Assembly (NCBI GenBank): GCA_014804365.1
Contig: JAAUZX010000031.1
Location: forward strand, 16,969 to 58,891
Direction of reading: 5' to 3'
DNA length: 41,923 nucleotides
Source: Lachnospiraceae bacterium
GTDB taxonomy: Bacteria; Bacillota; Clostridia; Lachnospirales; Lachnospiraceae
Shown here: positions 9,230 to 16,100 of the stretch, piece after piece
Numbering within the stretch: position 1 is the stretch's first letter
Layout: the number at the start of each line of letters is the position of its first letter
The notes under the pieces: model-generated
What the model saw: only the letters and a program-made list of their open reading frames with translations
Told to the model about the DNA's origin: nothing
Database searches by the model: none
Program-made: the position numbers and the translations under genes

Positions 9230-10132
9230 ATGAGTATGACAGTAGGAACACGCAATTCAGATGTCATCAAAATAGAAATGTATAATCGGGACGGCTCTTA
9301 TGCGGGCACAATGACCGTTTCAAGCCCACGCAAGCGCGCTACTACCAATACGAAAAGTGTGTCCATGGCGAATAATAAGAAAAAGAAGAAGAAATTGCAA
9401 TACAATTTCAAGCGGCTCTCCAATCAGATCATGCGGACCAAGACATCGATCAATGCCAAACAGCTCACGACAAAAACGAAATTCCAGATCGCCGATCTGC
9501 GTATGAAGCTGATCAGCGGTGATTATGATTATGTAGAAATTCACAATGCCCTTACCCATGCGGAGAAAATAGCCCGTGTTGCCAAGAAACGTTTAAAACA
9601 TCTTCAGGAAGAAGAGAATCTTGAAAAATCCGGCGGCAAAGGCTTGACCGATCCCGAAGAAATGCAAACGGAAAAAGACGAAGATGATGAAATCATCGAT
9701 ACCACCGGTATGACGCAGGATGAACTAAAGCAGCTTGTCCAGGAGATTCAGGAGGAACTGGAGAGAATCGAGGAAGAACTGGAAAAAACCATGGAAGATT
9801 CTCAGGATCTTATGGAGGAATTTGTTCAGGGAAGCAGCCGGCAGATGGATCCGAAGGATCTCGAGCTGTTAAAAAAGAAACACCGTGCCGATGAGATTCG
9901 CGATATCATGAAAGCGGATATGGAATATCTCAAGGCCCTCTTTGACAAACTGGAAAAGGAAAAAAGCACCGGCGTAAGCGGTTTTGGTGACAACTCTTCC
10001 TCTTCCGATTCCGGCGATTCTTCCGGAAACGCCACCGGCGTATCACTGCAGCTCGGCGGCATAGATATTCCTGTTTCTAACGTTGAAGCGCCGCTTGAAA
10101 TCGCCGGCGCCACTGTAGATGTGATGGCTTAA
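9230..10132 (+). CDS. Unknown coiled-coil protein
   Basis: This 300-residue protein belongs to no family I recognise. The N-terminus (1-35) is polar with a short beta-like part (VIKIEMYNRDGSYAGTMTV). A very basic run follows (NNKKKKKKLQYNFKRLSNQI, about 48-67), then predominantly helical sequence at 70-240 with strongly acidic coiled coil (VQEIQEELERIEEELEKTMED, split by the family-neutral DLMEEF). Residues 250-270 are Gly/Ser/Asp-rich linker (SSSSDSGDSSGN), and the tail is hydrophobic (VSLQLGGIDIPVSN). It has no signal peptide or membrane helix. The ribosome binding site GGGAAAGG is 12 bp from the ATG; a second ATG two codons on is possible. A candidate sigma-28 promoter upstream hints at the motility regulon, unproven. 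Confidence 0.85.
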   Translation: MSMTVGTRNSDVIKIEMYNRDGSYAGTMTVSSPRKRATTNTKSVSMANNKKKKKKLQYNFKRLSNQIMRTKTSINAKQLTTKTKFQIADLRMKLISGDYDYVEIHNALTHAEKIARVAKKRLKHLQEEENLEKSGGKGLTDPEEMQTEKDEDDEIIDTTGMTQDELKQLVQEIQEELERIEEELEKTMEDSQDLMEEFVQGSSRQMDPKDLELLKKKHRADEIRDIMKADMEYLKALFDKLEKEKSTGVSGFGDNSSSSDSGDSSGNATGVSLQLGGIDIPVSNVEAPLEIAGATVDVMA

Positions 10133-10143
10133 AGTAAATCGCC

Positions 10144-10167
10144 TTGCGAGATTTGCTTCGCAAACTC
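10144..10167. repeat. 24-nt hairpin repeat, copy 1
   Basis: This matches copy 2 at 24237-24260 at 20 of 24 positions. The centre folds as TTTGC-TTC-GCAAA. It lies between convergent genes (coiled-coil gene and ruvB), in the usual place for a terminator, but lacks a T-run. Position 11/19 is a T-A pair here and C-G in copy 2, a compensatory change. Confidence 0.5.
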
Positions 10168-10186
10168 TAAAAGGGTGAAGAATACT

Positions 10187-11188
10187 TTAAACTTCGGGAA
10201 TTTCAAGCCCTAAATGATGATAAGTACGCTCCGTGACTACTCTGCCGCGGGGCGTTCTGTTTAAGAAGCCATTCTTGATCAGGTACGGTTCATAGACATC
10301 CTCGATCGTTCCCGCATCCTCTCCGATAGCCGCCGCCAATGTATCCAGCCCTACCGGTCCTCCTTTAAACTTATCGATCATCGTACACAGGATATTTCTG
10401 TCGATATGGTCTAATCCCATCTTGTCCACATCCATTAAATCAAGCGCAATATTAGCCACATCCAGCGTGATCACACCATCATACTTTACCTGGGCAAAAT
10501 CCCGCACTCTCTTAAGAATACGATTGGCAAGCCTTGGCGTACCGCGGCTTCTTCTTGCCAATTCCGTGGCGCCTTCCTCGTCGATTTTCACCCCAAGGAT
10601 CACTGCCGAATGTTGAATAATCACCCGCAATTCTTCCACGGAATAAAATTCCAACCGGTGGATAACTCCAAACCTGTCCCTAAGCGGCGCTGTAAGAAGT
10701 CCCGCCCTGGTAGTCGCCCCCACCAGTGTAAAATGCGGCAGATCCAAGCGGATCGACCGCGCCGATGCTCCTTTGCCGATCATAATATCAATGGCATAAT
10801 CCTCCATCGCAGGATATAATACCTCTTCTACCTGGCGATTCAGTCTGTGTATCTCATCCACAAACAGCAGATCGCCTTCCTGCAGATTATTCAGGATCGC
10901 TGCCATCTCGCCGGGCTTCTCGATGGCCGGACCGCTGGTCACTTTCATGTGAACTCCCATTTCATTGGCAATAATGCCTGCCAAAGTCGTCTTACCGAGT
11001 CCCGGAGGCCCGTAGAAAAGCACGTGATCCAAAGCATCATGCCGTTGTTTGGCCGCCTCTATATAGATTTTAAGATTTTCCTTAATCTTGGATTGACCAA
11101 TATAGTCATCTAATGTTTGAGGCCTGAGTGAACCTTCGATTTTAATATCCTCTTCTATTAAGTTTGTTTCGATCATTCTGCTGCTCAT
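10187..11188 (-). CDS. ruvB: Holliday junction branch migration helicase RuvB
   Basis: RuvB is the hexameric AAA+ motor that drives branch migration of Holliday junctions when loaded by RuvA. The 333-residue length is standard. The Walker A motif [13 protein letters not shown] lies near residues 58-70, Walker B and the following helix read [16 protein letters not shown], sensor 1 is in [12 protein letters not shown], and the C-terminal winged-helix domain ends [10 protein letters not shown]. It lies 89 bp after ruvA, and the intervening sequence holds a small hairpin and the AAGGAT ribosome binding site. No ruvC is present nearby, as is common in Firmicutes, where RecU resolves junctions. Confidence 0.98.
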   Translation of the reverse strand: MSSRMIETNLIEEDIKIEGSLRPQTLDDYIGQSKIKENLKIYIEAAKQRHDALDHVLFYGPPGLGKTTLAGIIANEMGVHMKVTSGPAIEKPGEMAAILNNLQEGDLLFVDEIHRLNRQVEEVLYPAMEDYAIDIMIGKGASARSIRLDLPHFTLVGATTRAGLLTAPLRDRFGVIHRLEFYSVEELRVIIQHSAVILGVKIDEEGATELARRSRGTPRLANRILKRVRDFAQVKYDGVITLDVANIALDLMDVDKMGLDHIDRNILCTMIDKFKGGPVGLDTLAAAIGEDAGTIEDVYEPYLIKNGFLNRTPRGRVVTERTYHHLGLEIPEV

Positions 11189-11203
11189 ATTATTATCCTT
11201 ATT

Positions 11204-11222
11204 CAGTCCGTTTGTCGGACTG
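11204..11222 (-). other. Short hairpin in the ruvA-ruvB gap
   Basis: On the minus strand CAGTCCG and CGGACTG form a 7-bp perfect stem with a 5-base loop, 15 bp before the ruvB start. There is no T-run, so it is more likely an RNA stability or processing element than a terminator. It could be incidental. Confidence 0.35.
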
Positions 11223-11277
11223 TTTCATGTTTTTCTCTTTGTGCTTGTCAGCCTTGACGTTCTCCGTTAATAATTGA

Positions 11278-11907
11278 CTAGAACATATATTTAAGAGCTG
11301 CCTTTAAGATGCTCTCCACAGTCGTATCTTCCGTCACTTCTACCTTTTTTACGGCAGTTGTGGCATCTGACGCAGAATATCCGAGTGCAACTAAGGCTTC
11401 TATAGCTTCTTTCTTCATAATATTATCCGGACTTCCGCCTCCGGACAGTGTGCCTCCGTGCAATGCCGCTGATGACGGTTCACCTAAACCGCGTAGAGTA
11501 TCTTCCAGTGATATCTTATCTCTCAGATCAAGGATTACTCGCTCAGCCGTCTTGTTTCCCACGCCGGGCGCCTTAGCGATTGCCTTGGCATCCCCAGCCA
11601 TAATTGCAAACCGCAGTGCATCCGCATTCATTACGGACAAAATAGCCAATCCGCCCTTAGGACCGATTCCGTTAACGGTGATCAGCTTTTTAAATATCTC
11701 AAGATCATCTCTTGTCAGGAATCCGTAAAGTGAAAATGTATCTTCCCGCACAAGAGTATATGTATATATTTTAATCTCATTGCCAATGCCCGGCAGCAGA
11801 TCCGCCGTGGTGGTCGATACCTTCACATTATAGCCGATATTGCCCACTTCAATAACAATATTGTCTTCTGTGATCTCTTCTAATGTTCCTTTCAGATAGG
11901 CGTACAT
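11278..11907 (-). CDS. ruvA: Holliday junction DNA-binding protein RuvA
   Basis: RuvA binds the four-way junction and recruits RuvB. The protein of 209 residues has the N-terminal OB fold (MYAYLKGTLEEITEDNIVIEV), two helix-hairpin-helix motifs in the middle (TVNGIGPKGGLAIL and APGVGNKTAERVILDL) and the C-terminal three-helix domain that contacts RuvB (EAIEALVALGYSASDATTAV). An upstream in-frame extension to 11964 exists, but the ATG at 11907 follows AGGAGATCGTT and matches the conserved family N-terminus, so it is preferred. It follows the Gx transporter gene by 72 bp. Confidence 0.97.
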   Translation of the reverse strand: MYAYLKGTLEEITEDNIVIEVGNIGYNVKVSTTTADLLPGIGNEIKIYTYTLVREDTFSLYGFLTRDDLEIFKKLITVNGIGPKGGLAILSVMNADALRFAIMAGDAKAIAKAPGVGNKTAERVILDLRDKISLEDTLRGLGEPSSAALHGGTLSGGGSPDNIMKKEAIEALVALGYSASDATTAVKKVEVTEDTTVESILKAALKYMF

Positions 11908-11979
11908 AACGATCTCCTGTTCTCTTATATATCGTACTCTGTATGTCAAGCAATTTATATGCATCTCAACATGATCACA

Positions 11980-12549
11980 TTATCGTCTGTTCTGTACATC
12001 TTTACAGTCTGTTGTGCCGGTACTACGATATAAGTATGGCATCAGCTCCATAGCCATAAAGCCAAGCAACGCCCCGGTCACTGTGCCCGATATGATCAGA
12101 AAAGGCACATAATATCCCACATAGACAGTCTCCACTACAACCATGGCAACGATGATCTGCCCGATATTATGGAAAACACCTCCCAGAACGCTCACCCCAA
12201 TCACCGAAAAAAAGTGAAGTCTTCTGCCAAGAAACATTGCTACAAGACTGAACAATGCTCCCATCAGGGCATATAGGATCGTATACAAATTGCTGAAAAG
12301 AAATCCGGACAGAACTATGCGAAGCCCATTTACTAGGACTGCCTCTTTCACACCACTCCGCTCTGCACTGTTTACGTTTCCATTGTTCCAACCGATATTC
12401 CCGCGGTACAGTAACAGAACAACAATCAGATTGGGCAGTCCCAGTTTGATTCCTGGAATACCGAAAGAAAAGGGAATCAACGACTCAACATAGGCAAGGC
12501 TCAATGCAAGAGCCAGGAAAAAGCCAAGTTCTACAGTCTTTTGTATCAT
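11980..12549 (-). CDS. Gx transporter family membrane protein (Hpre_diP_synt_I type)
   Basis: This 189-residue membrane protein has about five hydrophobic segments and opens with LALALSLAYVESLIPFSFG and PGIKLGLPNLIVVLLLYR, characteristic of the Gx transporter family once annotated as heptaprenyl diphosphate synthase component I. The fold resembles S-components of ECF transporters, so it probably takes up a small molecule, but the substrate is unknown. The ATG overlaps the stop of the NusG domain II gene by 4 bp, which indicates coupled translation. In many Clostridia these two genes are adjacent. The polar insert around residues 52-68 (NIGWNNGNVNSAERSGV) is specific to this copy as far as I can judge. 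Confidence 0.85.
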   Translation of the reverse strand: MIQKTVELGFFLALALSLAYVESLIPFSFGIPGIKLGLPNLIVVLLLYRGNIGWNNGNVNSAERSGVKEAVLVNGLRIVLSGFLFSNLYTILYALMGALFSLVAMFLGRRLHFFSVIGVSVLGGVFHNIGQIIVAMVVVETVYVGYYVPFLIISGTVTGALLGFMAMELMPYLYRSTGTTDCKDVQNRR

Positions 12550-13103
12550 CTCACCACCCCGTCTAACGGTTCTTCAATGTTCTTGTCTGAGTTTCCGGCC
12601 TTATTTTGGTTCGGATCTGTCTGCGTATCTTTTCCACCGCCGAGTATCTCAGCCACGAGTTTATGCGGCAGACAGATGATACTTTCCTGCTCAGACATAA
12701 TCGGTCTGTGATGTACACAGATCTGATCCCTGCAGTCTGCCGCTTCCATCACTACCGTGCCATTCACAACAGTGATCAGGTTATAACTCCTGTCATCAGG
12801 AAGCTCCGGCCGGTCTGTATGATGCGTGATATGCGCCTCTTTCTCTGTAAACAAAATCAGATAATACTGTGTCTGACCGACAGTATCTATTCCGTTTCTT
12901 TCATCTAAATCTATTGTGCAAAGTTCCATGCCGTCATATGAAATGCTCACCATATTGCCTGTTCTGCGGCTGACTGTAAAAAATATGCCAAGGAACAGTG
13001 CAGCGAGCAGGCAACCGATAATCAGCAGAATATCCGCTTTGCGCATGGAATGCCAGATTCTCTGCGGTTTGTTTTCCGAATCTCTTAATTTTCTGTCTGA
13101 CAT
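12546..13103 (-). CDS. NusG domain II-containing membrane-anchored protein
   Basis: This 185-residue protein has a basic N-terminus, one membrane anchor (about residues 25-47) and an extracytoplasmic NusG_II-type beta domain. The signature is near the C-terminus: AADCRDQICVHHRPI and SIICLPHKLVAEILGG. Two Cys (DCRDQIC) are conserved in the family. The function is unknown; genes of this family commonly sit with Gx transporters and sometimes with ApbE or Rnf genes. The C-terminal ~35 residues are polar and probably disordered. It overlaps the large surface-protein gene by 19 bp upstream and the transporter gene by 4 bp downstream. Confidence 0.85.
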   Translation of the reverse strand: MSDRKLRDSENKPQRIWHSMRKADILLIIGCLLAALFLGIFFTVSRRTGNMVSISYDGMELCTIDLDERNGIDTVGQTQYYLILFTEKEAHITHHTDRPELPDDRSYNLITVVNGTVVMEAADCRDQICVHHRPIMSEQESIICLPHKLVAEILGGGKDTQTDPNQNKAGNSDKNIEEPLDGVVR

Positions 13104-16100
13104 TCTGCATCTCGTTTCTTCCTGCTCAGCAAATATATAAGAAGCAGAAGGAATAAAATAGGCTCCGCCAATATGATCGCTATCCAGCCTAGATTCCTGC
13201 TGTCTGCTAATCTCAACAGGAAGTCATAAAATGCCGACATCCTGTCAGCAGTACGCTCTGTATATACACTTGCCCCGCCATCTCTTGCTGTCTCTGCCAA
13301 AGAACCACTCTCTGAACGTGTCAGACCTGCGTCATTCTTCGAAGCACCGTCTGCAGGCTCTGTCTTTCCGGCATTTCCTTTATTTGATTTATTGTCCTGA
13401 TTGTTGCCGGAATTACTGCCGCTTCCTATTTCAGCATTCTGTCCGGTCAGCGTATTCTGTGAAATGGTATCCGCTCCGTTTTCATCTGTATTTTCTTCAA
13501 TCGCTGCGGCATCCGTTCCGTCCGCCAAGACATTTTTATCTGATCCGACGGTCGATGCGCTTCCTGCATTTCCTGCTGTACCGCCTCCCGCCGATCCGTC
13601 TTCTGTCTGCGAAGAATCCGAGTTTTCATCTGTGGGTATCTCTTGTTCCTCATTGGAATCCCCTTTGCTTTTGTCTGGTGTCTTCGGTTCAGCGCCAAAT
13701 GCGTAAACGGTCCTTGTCACTGACTTGGATGCAAAAGAATTGTCTGTAGCCATATAACGGATCTTATATTTAGCCGGTTCAAGATTCTCCACCGTATTAG
13801 TATCAGAGTCAATCTGAATCCAGTTGGCTTCACTGTCCTCAACACTATCCGCAACGCGGTATTCCATTTTATCATTTACGCCGGTCAGCTTACCGTCATT
13901 TGCATCTTCTGCACTCTCAGAGACAGCTTTTACCGAACTGGGAGACGAATGCCTGCCGGGTACTTTGATACGATGTGGTGCACTTTTATCAGTGGTCAGC
14001 CCGTCTCCCAGTTGTATGATCGAAACCTCCTTGTTTTTCATCCATGCATCACGAATTCTGATCTTTCCATCGGCATCTGCAGATACCGTCACCCCGTCTA
14101 TCTTATAGTCGGCATACGGTGTCAGGTACATAAAATATTCATCCTCATAGGAAATCTCAACTAAATCGGGAGTATCTGCCGGTATCAGTTCAAAAGCACT
14201 TATCGTATATTCTGCACTTTCTGAACGAAAATCCTTCCCAATGACAGCCTTATAGCATACCAAGTATACGCCCGGCGCAAGTGGACCGACTTCATCTCCA
14301 ACAATAGGTGTCCAGTCCTTGGCTCCTTTCTTTTGATATGCCATTGTATTGTTTACATTTGTCAGTTTTCCGTCTTTTGCGCCCTTTTTACTCTCCTTTT
14401 CTGTAACGATGTCGTCCGGCGCATCACGTCTTTCGGGTATATCAAGTGGCTGGGCTTCACTGTTCTCGGTCGAATACCCATCCCCTTTTCGGACAATATA
14501 TAAAGTGCTTCCAAACCATTTATCTTTAATGACAATACGCCCGTCTGTCCCTACTTTCACTGTATTTACAGATGAAGATTCTGTATCGTCTGTGCTGATT
14601 AGATACGTACCCTTAATTAACCCTGTCAGTTCTTCTTTTTCATAATCTATCTGAGCTTCAGGCGTGGCTGCAGCATTGAGTTCGAAGTCCATGATGATCA
14701 ATTCTACTTCTTCGGAACAGAAACTGGAATCCGTTGCCTTGATTCGAACGAAATAAATTCCCGCAGCGAGTCCCGTCACCTGAGTGCTATTGTTAGGAAC
14801 AGGAATCCACTTTTCAGAATCCTCCGGACGATATTCCATGGTATCTCTTAAATTTAACAATTTCCCTTTTGCACCCTTCACGCTGATGTCTTCTGTTTCC
14901 ACATCTGTAGGTGCAGAAGGTCTTGCGGGAATATACAGTTCGAAGGCATCGCTGTCGGTGGTATTGATTCCATTTCCTGCTTTTACTATATTAATTGCAG
15001 TATCGAACCAATCCTCTGGCAGTTTGAACACACCGCCTTCTTCCACAGTTATCTCCGTGTTATCAATTAGATATTCATCACCGAATTTCAGACCGGTCAA
15101 CTGTTCATCTTTAAATTTGATGCTTACGGTCGGGGTGGGTTCCTGCGTCATAACCGCATAACTTACGGTCACTGTCACGCTTTCGGAAGCAAACTTTTCC
15201 TCGGTGTTGCTTGCACGAAATCGGACATCATATTTTCCTGCTGCAAGACCGGTCTGGGTAATTCCCATGATGGGAATCCAGGAGCTTGTACCGGATACTC
15301 TGTACTCCAGCTTATCTTTATCAGCAGTTCTTCCAGATAATGTTCCGTCGTTCTGTCCTGATGTTACAGGAGTTGTTTTAATGTTAGACGGAGCTTTCGG
15401 TCTCGTGCCAATTTTCAGTACCTGAGGTTCACTGTCTGTCGAATCAGGGCTTTTTCCTTTCTTTACAATAGTGATCAGCTTTCCTAACCAGCTATCGTCT
15501 GATGGGAACGGAATACTCCCGGCTGCCCGTACCGTTACATCTTCCTCTGTCTCACCAATGCTAATGTGATAAGCCTCTCCCCCGATCAATCCAATCAGAT
15601 TTTCATCTATGTAATCTATCTTTGCCTCCGGTGTCTTCTCGGCATCAGGTACATATTCGCCAATGACCACTTCCACAGCCTGAGAACTGAATGAAGTGTT
15701 TTCGACCGCCTTAAACCGCACATAATATGTCCCCGCCGAAAGCTTTTCTACTGTGCTGCCTGTAATTTCCACAACCTTTTGCGGTGAATCACCTTTTTGC
15801 CAATATTCCATTTTAGACGAAACATTAAGTAATTTTCCGTCATTTCCCTTTGAGGTAACATTTGAGGTCGTGATACCGGTCGGACCCTTTGGTCTTGCGG
15901 GAATATCTAGTTCAAAGGCTTCGCTGTCTATCGTACCAGGACTCTTTCCATTCTTTACAATAGTGATTTTCTTTCCAAACCAACTCTCGTCTGATGGGAA
16001 CGGAATGCTTCCGTCTGTCTTTGCTGTCATATCTGCTTTTGTCGTACCACAGACAATATGATAAGTATCTCCCGCATCTAATCCAATCAAGCTTTCGTTT

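Noticed and set aside
11960..12549. Heptaprenyl diphosphate synthase subunit for the Gx gene
   Set aside because: The old family name suggests isoprenoid synthesis, but the sequence is a membrane protein without prenyltransferase Asp-rich motifs.
13085..13300. LPXTG sorting signal at the C-terminus of the surface protein
   Set aside because: No LPXTG-like motif precedes the membrane helix; the tail looks like a simple membrane anchor.
13231..13749. 172-codon plus-strand open frame opposite the surface protein
   Set aside because: It lies wholly antisense to low-complexity stalk coding, has a His/Leu/Arg composition typical of shadow frames and no ribosome binding site.
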